A stretch of DNA of 6,202 bases from an uncultured Eubacteriales bacterium (GCA_900555345.1 USKS01000098.1:1-6202); one strand, 5' to 3'; shown: positions 1 to 6,202, counted from the stretch's first letter. Translations and numbers: made by a program. Notes: a model not told the origin generated them from the sequence alone.

Positions 1-40
1 CTGCATATCGTCGGCAGCGTCAGATGTGTATAAGAGACAG
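1..40 (+). other. Illumina Nextera adapter and index remnant (not genomic)
   Basis: Bases 22-40 are the 19-base Tn5 mosaic end (AGATGTGTATAAGAGACAG). Bases 8-21 are the Nextera read-1 tail TCGTCGGCAGCGTC. Bases 1-7 (CTGCATA) equal the last seven bases of the Nextera i5 index N506/S506 (ACTGCATA, from memory), in exactly the place an i5 index occupies. This is library sequence left on the contig end. Genomic sequence starts at 41, and the addA reading frame should not be carried through these bases. Confidence 0.98.
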
Positions 41-1326
41 TCACCGACCATGAACCGCGTACCCGCCGATGCAATGGCGGAGAATATCCTGTCCTGAAGC
101 TCGTTTGTGTCCTGATATTCGTCTATGAACACATAGTCGTATTTTTCTCCGACGGCTTTTGCCTCCGGCGTGGGGGTGCCGTCGGGAGAGACGAAAAGCT
201 TTAGCGCAAACTGTTCCATATCGTTGAAATCTATGGCGCCGCGCTCTCTTTTCGCCGACGAGTACAGGCTGTCAAAACAGTCAACGGTGTCGGCAAGCGT
301 TTCCAAAAGCTCCGCGCTCGCGAGAGAAATATCTTTTATCTCCTCGGGGGGCGCCGATATGAGCTTTTTCAGGCTGTCAAGCTCGTCTTTGAGATCGGCT
401 TTCGTATCCTTCAGCTCTGCGTGAACATCCGCCGCGGCCCCGCTTACCTTTTTTGAGCTTACGGACGGAAAGTTTACGGACGAAAGAAGCCCGTATGCCG
501 CGGCATATCCGCTCTCCGCCGCGCTGCCGAGCCGCCGCGACGCTTCAAGGCACGCGCCGTTTGCGGCAGCGTCCTTATTGTCGCAGCCTGCCTCGGGAAT
601 GTCGCGGGCAAGCTCTGTAAATCGCTCGACAAAATATGCCGACGCGATCTTCATACGGCGAATAACGCCGTCAAAGCAGCCCGTCTTGAAAGGCTCGCCG
701 CAGCAGTCCCTGAGTCGGGCGCAGTATTTTCTGAGGCCGTCGGTGTCAATACCCGCGGTCTTCATGTCATCTGTTATTGCGATAAGCGCTTCTTCCAGAG
801 ATTCCTGCCGCTTTGCGCCGGAAATGCAGTCCGCAAGGCGGCGAAAGCGCTCTGCCGCCGTCCCGTCCGCGGAGGAAAGAAGTTTATCTATACACTCCGA
901 CGCTGCCTCACCGCGCAGAATGACGGCTTCGGAAGTGTCAAGTGTGCGGTACTGCGGGGGAAGCCCGAAGCGCGCCGCGAACGGCTGTGTTTCCGTATTG
1001 AAAAAGCTGTGCATTGTGGAAATGTGCGCGTTTTCCAATGCGGATATCTGCCGTATGATATGAAGATCGTCGGGGCTTTTCGCCGCTGCCGCGTTCAGCG
1101 CGGCGGCAATACGGCTGCGCAGCTCCGCCGCCGCAGCCTCCGTAAAGGTGACGGCAAGTATCCTGTCAACGCTTGCCCCGTCTTTTTCTATAAGCTCGAT
1201 GATGCGCTGAGTAAGCGTTGCGGTCTTTCCGCTTCCCGCCGCGGCGGACAAAAGCAGATCGCAGTCGCGCGCATCTATCGCGCTTCTCTGCGCGGCAGTC
1301 CATTTTTTCTCACTCAACGCTTTCAT
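41..1326 (-). CDS. addA: AddA, ATP-dependent helicase/nuclease subunit A (N-terminal part, truncated by contig end)
   Basis: AddA is the motor of the AddAB helicase-nuclease, which unwinds and resects double-strand DNA ends for RecA-dependent repair. My translation of the minus strand is open for 428 codons. It shows a UvrD/Rep (SF1A) order: Q-motif WTAAQ (residues 9-13), Walker A AAAGSGKT (28-35), motif Ia VTFTEAAAAELRSRI (59-73), STMHSFF (103-109), DFNDMEQFAL (366-375) and Walker B VFIDEYQDTNELQ (399-411). It stops at FMVG, the start of motif III, where adapter begins. Firmicute AddA is about 1,200 residues, so the remaining helicase motifs and the C-terminal RecB-type nuclease are missing because of assembly, not mutation. 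The gene overlaps the addB end. The ATG at 1326 abuts its GGGAG directly, whereas a TTG at 1317 lies 9 bases after it and may be the true start (425 residues here). Confidence 0.95.
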
Positions 1327-4300
1327 CTCCCTTCTCGACCGCTTTTCTCACTCCGTGCCTGCATATGGGCGCAGCCGCGCACCATGTGCACGGAGAGTGC
1401 GTGCCCGACGACGGTATGCTTCTGCCGTCGCCGCTGAGAACTCTCTTGCCGAGATCGGCAAGGGAGCGGCACATCATATCCTTTATTTCCGTCATTGTAT
1501 CGGGGTCCGCCAGAACGGAAGAGCCTCTGGGCGAGTAGCTGTCGGTGGATTTGACGTACTTTACGGGCAGAAACCTTCCGGACAGCTCGTCATCCATGGC
1601 GCGCATAACGCCTTCGTCCTTGAGAAATACGCCGCTGCGCACAACATCCGCGTTTCCGAAGTCTGCCTCGTCGGGAGATGCCTTCATGCTTGAAGCCTTC
1701 GGCACGCACACGAAGTACATCGCGCCCGCGGGCACAAGCTTTTCTCCGTTCGGCGCCGCCGCTTTGCGGAAGGCGCAGTCTCCGGGGCTGTCGCACAGCG
1801 CCGCGAGGTACAGCATAAGCTGCACGTTGCGCCCGCTTTCAACGTCATCCATTCTGAAGGTCTTTTGCCCCGTTTTGTAGTCTGCCACACGAAGATACAC
1901 GGTGTCTCCGTTTTTGTATATATCCAGCCTGTCAACCACGCCGGAAATATTCATGCTGTTATTTTCGTCTATTTTTACGGTGTACGGCGGAACAAGATCT
2001 GAGCCTATCTTCATTTCAAACCCGACCGGTCTGAACTTTGAATGCGCAAACTCTTCGCTGAGCTCCCACATATCGGAGGCGGCGCTGCGCTCAAGTCTCG
2101 CAAACAGGTATTTCGCTCTGCTGCCCGCACCCTGCGGGCAGACATCCAGCGCATATTCTCTTACAAGGCGCTCGCTTTTGCTTATGACCGTCTCGCGGCT
2201 CATGGGGAATTCTTCGCCGTTTTCGCAGGCTTCCTTCAGAAAACGCTCGAAAACGCCGTGCAGAAGATTGCCCGCGTCGGAGGCACCGATGCTCGCCGTG
2301 TCTCCCTCGTCCAGTCCGAGAACGTACCTGCAGTAGTATTTGAACGCGCAGTCGTTGAAGCACTCGATGCGCGACTGATCCATGTACATACTTCCGCCGA
2401 AAAGACTGTCGGCGCACTCTTTTGAGACCCTGTCGCCGTCGGCGCAAAGGGGCACTTCTTCTTTTTCTGCGCGCGATGCCGTGCCGTATTTTCTGATAGC
2501 TTCCATGCCGTCGGCATGAGAAAGATCGGCTCTGCGGGCACCGGGCACAAGGCTTATGCACCTTGCCGCTCCCGACGAGGGAGTCACCGTTCCGTCGCCG
2601 CCCGCGGGGATTATAAGCGTAAGCGTTTCCGACGGAGAGGATACCGTGTGCCAGAAGCGGAACATATTTTCACCCAGCCGCTCTCCGGACCCGGGCGCAA
2701 GATTCAGTCCGCATTCCGTCAGCGCCGCGCGGTCGGCGTCGCTGAAAAAGCCCGAATCGGTCGCGGGCGCGGGAAATTCTCCGCCGCGCGCGCCGAGCAC
2801 TATAAGATGACGCACGCCCGCAAGCTTTACGCTGCCCGCGCTGCCGATGGTAACGCAGTCAAGCCCGCTCGGTATCGTGCCAACGCCGCTTGCCTCGGCA
2901 AGTCGGCGCACAATAAGAGCAAATCGCGGCGCGTCGAGAACGGCATCGGGTATGACCTCGGCGATCGTATCAAGTATGCCGCATACAACATCCCACTGGG
3001 CGGCGCATCTCTGAGCCATGTCAAAGTCGCCCGCAGCCTCGTACCGTGCCGTCTTTTCTTTCAGAGTTTCGTATACGTCGAAATCGCACAAAAGCTTGTA
3101 TGCCGCCGTACATATCTCGACGGCGCTTTTGCCGAATGACTCGGAAAAAGCCTCAAGCGGGGGTATGAGCGCCTCTCTTGCCTCGTTGGCAAGACCCTGC
3201 AGCATATCACCGCGCGCGGTATGCCGCGCGGTGTATCCGCCCCAGTTCATGCTCCAGCCGTCCGGGTCGGTAAATGCGCGTCTGCCGTGTATATCCCATA
3301 TTTCGGTATAGCTTTCAAGGGCGTTTCTGCAATCGGGAGAAACGGGACAAAGCCCGCTGTCCGCGCAGGCTATGATATCGTCGCGCTTCCATCCGCCCGC
3401 CGCGACCGAGCAGGCGCTCAGAAGCAGACGGACCGCCGCAAGAGATCCGGCAGAGCTTCTTCCCGAGACATATGCCGGAATGCCGAAGCGCTCAAGAGTT
3501 TTGTCGCATATACCGAGGCGGCTCGAAAAATCCGCCGCCACAACTCCTATATCGGAGTACGACGCGCCCGCGGCGCACAGCTCGCGTATCCTTGCGGCGC
3601 ATAGCACCGCTTCGTCGTGAATATCTGCGCACTCAAACACGCATATCCCGCTGCCGTCGCCCTCAAAGGCGGGCGCGGAATAATCCCACAGCTTTTCGGA
3701 TATATATTTTACCGCATCGCTTTTCTTCGATCCGCAGCGCGTGCGGCGCACCTCGCTGCCGCAGACATCCGACAGTCGAACAAGCTCTTTTACAAACTCC
3801 CAAACATATCCGAAGTGAGGGAGAGTGCGGTCGCGGTCATCCATTGAGATCGTTATGTGAACGCTTTCGCAAAGAGAAATAATCCTTCGCATCACCCGCA
3901 TCTCGGGCGGGGTCAGCGTATGAAACGAATCGAGAAATACTTCGGTGCCGTCAAAAAACGACGCGCCGTCGCCGTCAAGCTTTTCGCAAAGCGCGTCGGC
4001 GACCTCCTCGGGATCGTCATACGACATATGCAGCATTTCGTCGTATGCTGCATATATGAGAGAAAGATCGGAAAGGCGCTGCTTCAGCGACGAAAACCTG
4101 TCGGGAAGCCTGTCGGCGGCATCCTGCAGAGACTGCGGCGTTGCCGAGTACAGCTTCAGCTCGCTTACGGCACGGCGCAGGGCGGGAACGTGCCTGTCCT
4201 CTCTGTCCACGGAGCCGTATACCGAAAGCCTGTCGGAAACGCTGCGCAGAGCGTTCCACATGACGAGAGTTTTCTCCTCATTGCCTATGTAGTGCTTCGC

Positions 4301-4534
4301 CGCGCCGCCAACTGTTCTGAAAACGCTGTCGGCAAGGCGGGTAAAGCTGACGACCTCTGCCCTGAGGGCATATTTTTCGTCTATGCGGCGGGCGCAGAGA
4401 TCGTCCCACCACACAGCCTGCTGCTCCGGTACGATTATCACGACACGCTTTTTGTCCTCAAGCGCGCGGTTTATTTCGGAAAGAAGATATTCGGTTTTTG
4501 TGTCGCTGTCCCTGCCGAAAATAAGCTCTGTCAA
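1310..4534 (-). CDS. addB: AddB, helicase-like nuclease subunit B with Fe-S cluster motif
   Basis: AddB is the partner of AddA: its nuclease cuts one strand and, in characterised AddAB, it reads Chi. From TTG 4534 it has 1074 residues, near the family's 1,100-1,170. Family landmarks are VPEQ (35-38), FLDSFHTLTPPE (200-211) and HLIVLGARGGEFPAP (576-590). The RecB-family nuclease looks intact: GNLLHG (H759), FEMKIG (E840), GVVDRLD (D868), ADYKTG (D885, K887) and QLMLY (905-909). The 4Fe-4S pattern is C729 plus C-x2-C-x5-C at 1049, 1052 and 1058. The N-terminal P-loop is degraded: GRDSDTKT (7-14) lacks the glycine before Lys-Thr. A longer reading from GTG 4576 adds 14 residues but has no Shine-Dalgarno; TTG has GGAGG 8 bases upstream and puts the P-loop at the usual distance from the start. 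Its last bases overlap addA. Confidence 0.96.
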   Translation of the reverse strand: MTELIFGRDSDTKTEYLLSEINRALEDKKRVVIIVPEQQAVWWDDLCARRIDEKYALRAEVVSFTRLADSVFRTVGGAAKHYIGNEEKTLVMWNALRSVSDRLSVYGSVDREDRHVPALRRAVSELKLYSATPQSLQDAADRLPDRFSSLKQRLSDLSLIYAAYDEMLHMSYDDPEEVADALCEKLDGDGASFFDGTEVFLDSFHTLTPPEMRVMRRIISLCESVHITISMDDRDRTLPHFGYVWEFVKELVRLSDVCGSEVRRTRCGSKKSDAVKYISEKLWDYSAPAFEGDGSGICVFECADIHDEAVLCAARIRELCAAGASYSDIGVVAADFSSRLGICDKTLERFGIPAYVSGRSSAGSLAAVRLLLSACSVAAGGWKRDDIIACADSGLCPVSPDCRNALESYTEIWDIHGRRAFTDPDGWSMNWGGYTARHTARGDMLQGLANEAREALIPPLEAFSESFGKSAVEICTAAYKLLCDFDVYETLKEKTARYEAAGDFDMAQRCAAQWDVVCGILDTIAEVIPDAVLDAPRFALIVRRLAEASGVGTIPSGLDCVTIGSAGSVKLAGVRHLIVLGARGGEFPAPATDSGFFSDADRAALTECGLNLAPGSGERLGENMFRFWHTVSSPSETLTLIIPAGGDGTVTPSSGAARCISLVPGARRADLSHADGMEAIRKYGTASRAEKEEVPLCADGDRVSKECADSLFGGSMYMDQSRIECFNDCAFKYYCRYVLGLDEGDTASIGASDAGNLLHGVFERFLKEACENGEEFPMSRETVISKSERLVREYALDVCPQGAGSRAKYLFARLERSAASDMWELSEEFAHSKFRPVGFEMKIGSDLVPPYTVKIDENNSMNISGVVDRLDIYKNGDTVYLRVADYKTGQKTFRMDDVESGRNVQLMLYLAALCDSPGDCAFRKAAAPNGEKLVPAGAMYFVCVPKASSMKASPDEADFGNADVVRSGVFLKDEGVMRAMDDELSGRFLPVKYVKSTDSYSPRGSSVLADPDTMTEIKDMMCRSLADLGKRVLSGDGRSIPSSGTHSPCTWCAAAPICRHGVRKAVEKGDESVE
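1327..1333 (-). promoter_or_regulatory. Shine-Dalgarno of addA, inside the addB 3' end
   Basis: On the minus strand AAGGGAG ends immediately before ATG 1326-1324, which leaves no spacing. It is 9 bases before the in-frame TTG at 1317-1315. The spacing favours the TTG. That TTG shares the string TTGAGTGA with the addB stop, giving an 8-base overlap typical of coupled translation. Confidence 0.5.
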
Positions 4535-4542
4535 CGCCCTCA

Positions 4543-4547
4543 CCTCC
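4543..4547 (-). promoter_or_regulatory. Shine-Dalgarno deciding the addB start
   Basis: GGAGG (within GCGGAGGTGAGGGCG on the minus strand) lies 8 bases before TTG 4534-4532. It is the only strong ribosome site near the gene start, and it sits downstream of the alternative GTG at 4576, so it supports the TTG. Confidence 0.8.
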
Positions 4548-4559
4548 GCATATTTATAT

Positions 4560-4576
4560 GTGCGCCGCAGGCGCAC
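4560..4576 (-). promoter_or_regulatory. GC-rich hairpin in the 5' leader of the addBA mRNA
   Basis: GTGCGCC-GCA-GGCGCAC is a perfect 7-base-pair inverted repeat with a 3-base loop. With the predicted transcript start near 4581, it would form almost at the 5' end of the mRNA, about a dozen bases before the GGAGG. There is no T-run after it, so it is not a terminator. A role in protecting the 5' end or in tuning translation is inference. Confidence 0.55.
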
Positions 4577-4580
4577 CGTC

Positions 4581-4596
4581 TGATATGATTATATCA
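4581..4596. promoter_or_regulatory. Inverted repeat over the addBA -10 box
   Basis: TGATAT-GATT-ATATCA is a perfect 6-base inverted repeat with a 4-base spacer. It covers the -10 box and predicted transcript start of addBA. It could be an operator half-site pair, but AT-rich promoter DNA gives such palindromes by chance, so this is only a candidate. Confidence 0.25.
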
Positions 4597-4616
4597 AAAA
4601 TAATCTTCATATTCAA
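4588..4616 (-). promoter_or_regulatory. Predicted sigma-70/sigma-A promoter of addBA
   Basis: On the minus strand TTGAAT (4616-4611) is followed by 17 bases and then a perfect TATAAT (4593-4588). A TGA directly before the TATAAT makes it an extended -10. Transcription would start near 4581, giving a leader of about 47 bases before TTG 4534. Confidence 0.65.
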
Positions 4617-4643
4617 TAAATGCAGGTGCTTTTTCGGTACTAC

Positions 4644-4672
4644 TTGAAATTTTTTTCAAAATGTGTTATTAT
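4644..4672 (+). promoter_or_regulatory. Predicted sigma-70/sigma-A promoter of the small membrane protein gene
   Basis: TTGAAA (4644-4649) and TATTAT (4667-4672) are separated by 17 bases, with TGT just before the -10 box giving an extended -10. The start would be near 4679, about 37 bases before ATG 4716. The -35 box is one arm of TTGAAA-TTTT-TTTCAA (4644-4659), a possible but unproven operator. The -35 boxes of the two divergent promoters are 27 bases apart. Confidence 0.65.
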
Positions 4673-4715
4673 ATTCAAACACCTATCCTACATTTCAAGA
4701 AAGGCGGTTTTTGCA

Positions 4716-5267
4716 ATGAGCGGTGAATACGAAAGATCTGATAATTCCGTCAACGAAAATAATTACACCGAGTTTACGGTAAAACGCTCTCCCGGCGCGC
4801 TGCGGATAATCGCAAAGATCGCGCTTGTGATATTATACATCGGCGTCGTGGTCGGAATGTGGTTCATCCTTTGGTGGCTCGGCGCCATCAGTCTGCTTGT
4901 CGCCGTGGCGCTTTGCTATTTCACATGGCCGTATACCAATATCGAATACGAATACACCACCTCGTCCGGAGACTGGCGCTTTGTCCGCATATACGGCGGA
5001 AAAAGGCGCGTGCCCGTGCTTGAAGTGAAAATAAAGGATATGCAGCTTATTGCGCCGTACACACCTGAGACCGCAAAAGAATATTCGAGGGCAAAGGTGT
5101 ACGATTTCAGAAAGAACAGACGGCAGACGGAGGACATATACTGCGCCGCTTTCGAAAACGAAGCGGGAAAAAATCTGATACTGTTTCAGTGCACCGAAAA
5201 AGCGCTTTCGATCTTCAAGTATTACAACAAAGAAAACACGGTCGACGGCGAGACCTTCAAATACTGA
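4716..5267 (+). CDS. Small two-helix membrane protein of unknown function (DUF6106-like)
   Basis: This 183-residue protein has a polar, acidic N-terminus (1-20) and then two closely spaced hydrophobic helices, about 31-51 and 52-71, ending at WPY. A soluble, basic C-terminal part of about 110 residues follows. There is no signal peptide; positive charges at both flanks suggest both ends face the cytoplasm. The layout (a VKR segment before two helices, an IEYEY strand, a GKRRVPVLEVKIKDMQLIAP stretch, then an LILFQCTEKALSIFKYY end) recalls a clostridial family that I believe is DUF6106; this is from memory and not checked. No function is known to me. ATG 4716 is preferred because AAAGG lies 11 bases upstream and the predicted promoter fits; an upstream reading from 4620 would begin before that promoter. 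It diverges from addBA and ends at a strong terminator, so it is probably transcribed alone. Confidence 0.88.
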   Translation: MSGEYERSDNSVNENNYTEFTVKRSPGALRIIAKIALVILYIGVVVGMWFILWWLGAISLLVAVALCYFTWPYTNIEYEYTTSSGDWRFVRIYGGKRRVPVLEVKIKDMQLIAPYTPETAKEYSRAKVYDFRKNRRQTEDIYCAAFENEAGKNLILFQCTEKALSIFKYYNKENTVDGETFKY

Positions 5268-5286
5268 GAATATCGTCATATATCGG

Positions 5287-5336
5287 GCGCCCGAGCATAT
5301 ATTTTCGTTGAGAAAATATATGCTCGGCGCTTTTTT
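5287..5336 (+). terminator. Strong intrinsic terminator
   Basis: A 16-base-pair perfect stem pairs 5291-5306 with 5312-5327 around a 5-base loop (GTTGA). It can be extended through GCGC with one bulged C. Six T residues follow at 5331-5336. The complementary strand lacks a T-run, so it works only rightward, ending transcription of the gene that stops at 5267. Confidence 0.93.
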
Positions 5337-5359
5337 GCGTCGGAAAGGCGTTTTGTGTT

Positions 5360-5971
5360 ATGAACGATAGGATCATGTGTGTAAAGGGAAAGCTTCGGCA
5401 GGAAAGTAACCGACCGGCGAAAAAACATATACTCACAAAAACGCGGGCGGCGCTCGCTTTTGCCGCGCTCCTTGCTCTCACGGCGTGCGCCGTGCTTGTC
5501 GGCTGCGCGCCGACGGGTGGCACGGATTCTTCCCTTGACTATCAGGAGAAAATTGCCGAGATTGAGGGTGTGTGGTGCGAAGGCGACGGTGAGTGGGGAT
5601 TTGCCGCGCAGCTTGACGGAGGCGATATGCGCCTTACGCTGCGCTCGCCCGAAAGCGTGGAAGGAGTCACGCTGCGCTGCAGCGGAGCGGCGGTTTTTAT
5701 GGGCTTTGACGGCGTTGAGATCCCGCTTGAGGCGCGCAACGCCGATACGGTCCTGCGTCTTCGAAGGCTTTTGTCACTTGACAAAGCCGATATTGACGCT
5801 TTTGACAAGGCGGGCGGCGACAGCACCGTTCTGCACGGCAGCGGCAACGGCTATGAATGGACCGTCACGCTTAACGGCGCCGGCGATCCGACAAAGATAG
5901 AATATACCGACTCGGACTCTGTCTCAAGCCTTGAGATAGAGTCCGTTAGGTACGCAGAGCCCGAAGGGTGA
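5360..5971 (+). CDS. Predicted lipoprotein of unknown function
   Basis: This 203-residue protein has a long basic N-region (1-30), a hydrophobic core AALAFAALLALTA and two possible lipoboxes: LTAC (Cys43) and LVGC (Cys49). Cys49 is the better guess because a small-residue linker (APTGGTDSS) follows it, as in tethered lipoproteins. The mature part, about 155 residues, is acidic and rich in alternating hydrophobic strands (GEWGFAAQLDGGDMRLTLRSP, YEWTVTLNGAG), suggesting a beta-rich domain outside the membrane. I recognise no catalytic motif or named family; similar small beta-rich lipoproteins are common hypotheticals in Clostridia. AAAGG lies 11 bases before ATG 5360. The in-frame ATG at 5375 has AGGA only 2 bases away and is unlikely. 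The gene starts 23 bases after the T-run of the preceding terminator and has no convincing promoter of its own. Confidence 0.87.
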   Translation: MNDRIMCVKGKLRQESNRPAKKHILTKTRAALAFAALLALTACAVLVGCAPTGGTDSSLDYQEKIAEIEGVWCEGDGEWGFAAQLDGGDMRLTLRSPESVEGVTLRCSGAAVFMGFDGVEIPLEARNADTVLRLRRLLSLDKADIDAFDKAGGDSTVLHGSGNGYEWTVTLNGAGDPTKIEYTDSDSVSSLEIESVRYAEPEG

Positions 5972-5986
5972 AAGAGGTGCCTGGGC

Positions 5987-6004
5987 GCCGGCTCCCGGCT
6001 TTTT
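5987..6004 (+). terminator. Short intrinsic terminator after the lipoprotein gene
   Basis: GCCGG-CTC-CCGGC is a 5-base-pair GC stem with a 3-base loop followed by TTTTT, 15 bases after the stop codon. The second repeat copy has the weaker equivalent GCCG-GCTTT-CGGC-TTTTT at 6101-6118. Efficiency is uncertain because the stem is short. Confidence 0.6.
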
Positions 6005-6070
6005 GGAATTGAAAAAGCACTTCAAACTTTTTCGTCAGCTTACGAACGCAAGAGAAAGGACGTGAAGGGA

Positions 6071-6088
6071 CTACTTTTCCGTAAGTAG
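6071..6088. repeat. Inverted repeat at the repeat-unit boundary
   Basis: CTACTT-TTCCGT-AAGTAG is a perfect 6-base inverted repeat with a 6-base loop at the end of copy 1. In copy 2 the window ends at AAGT, before the last two bases of the arm. It may mark the edge of the mobile or structural unit; this is inference. Confidence 0.45.
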
Positions 6089-6202
6089 CCGCAGACGGGC
6101 GCCGGCTTTCGGCTTTTTGAAATTGGAAAAGCACTTCAAACTTTGTCGTCAGCTTGCCGAACTGAAGTGAGAAAGACGTGAAGGGACTACTTTTCCGTAA
6201 GT

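Larger units (their letters stand above)
5983..6202. repeat. Tandem direct repeat, two copies, about 114-base period
   Basis: Copy 1 is 5983-6086 and copy 2 is 6097-6202; both open with GGGCGCCGGCT and close with CTACTTTTCCGTAAGT. By eye about nine bases in ten match. The final 28 bases are identical, and most differences and small indels fall around 6043-6056 and 6157-6172. Each copy contains a hairpin followed by a T-run, then GCTTTTT paired with AAAAAGC (5998-6018), which is kept in copy 2 with one G-T wobble. No protein-coding signal is visible. The window ends inside the array, so the copy number is unknown. Confidence 0.9.

Noticed and set aside
3857..4588. A 243-codon plus-strand open frame opposite the start of addB
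   Set aside because: It is fully antisense to well-supported addB sequence, has a basic, low-information composition with no recognisable motif, and arises from GC-rich codon positions. The same holds for the other plus-strand frames between 170 and 3882.
4620..4715. A 32-residue N-terminal extension of the small membrane protein
   Set aside because: It would begin upstream of the predicted promoter and lacks a Shine-Dalgarno; ATG 4716 has one.
4833..5279. A 148-codon minus-strand frame opposite the small membrane protein gene
   Set aside because: The plus-strand gene has a promoter, ribosome site, membrane helices and terminator; the antisense frame has none of these.
5674..5695. AGCGG pentamers as Chi sites for AddAB
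   Set aside because: AGCGG is Chi in Bacillus subtilis, but five-base sites occur often by chance in GC-rich DNA and the Chi of this organism is unknown.
5946..6134. A minus-strand 62-codon frame with LFQFQKA-SRRP occurring twice
   Set aside because: The peptide repeat follows from the tandem DNA repeat. The start would be a GTG inside the repeat with no Shine-Dalgarno, and the frame runs over the lipoprotein gene's end.
5983..6202. A CRISPR array
   Set aside because: The repeated unit is over 100 bases with almost no unique spacer, and there are no short repeats at 60-70-base intervals or cas genes.

Overview
The window looks like the end of a short-read contig from an uncultured Firmicute, probably of class Clostridia. 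Two things point there: the AddAB pair, which is the Firmicutes counterpart of RecBCD, and a small membrane protein that resembles a clostridial family of unknown function. Coding DNA is GC-rich and the intergenic DNA is AT-rich. Placement below class is not possible from this sequence.

Layout. Bases 1-40 are not genomic: they are Illumina Nextera adapter, preceded by what looks like the tail of an i5 index. From 41 to 4534 the minus strand carries addB followed by addA, with overlapping ends, so the two are translationally coupled. addA is cut off by the adapter just after its DEYQDTN motif, leaving roughly the first third of the protein. addB is complete and probably starts at a TTG behind a strong GGAGG. 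The 181-base gap from 4535 to 4715 holds two divergent promoters of consensus quality, each with an extended -10 box. The addBA leader also contains a GC-rich hairpin.

On the plus strand, 4716-5267 encodes a 183-residue protein with two membrane helices. A very strong intrinsic terminator follows. Then 5360-5971 encodes a 203-residue predicted lipoprotein, followed by a short terminator. That terminator lies inside the first of two tandem copies of a roughly 114-base repeat, which runs to the end of the window.

Function. AddA and AddB together form the helicase-nuclease that resects double-strand DNA ends for RecA-dependent repair. The two plus-strand genes have no visible link to this job; they simply lie divergently next to it. 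I see no mobile element, CRISPR array, tRNA or rRNA. I found no novel multi-gene system. The points most worth a second look are the degraded P-loop in AddB, the architecture of the addBA leader, the promoter-poor lipoprotein gene behind a strong terminator, and the terminal repeat.
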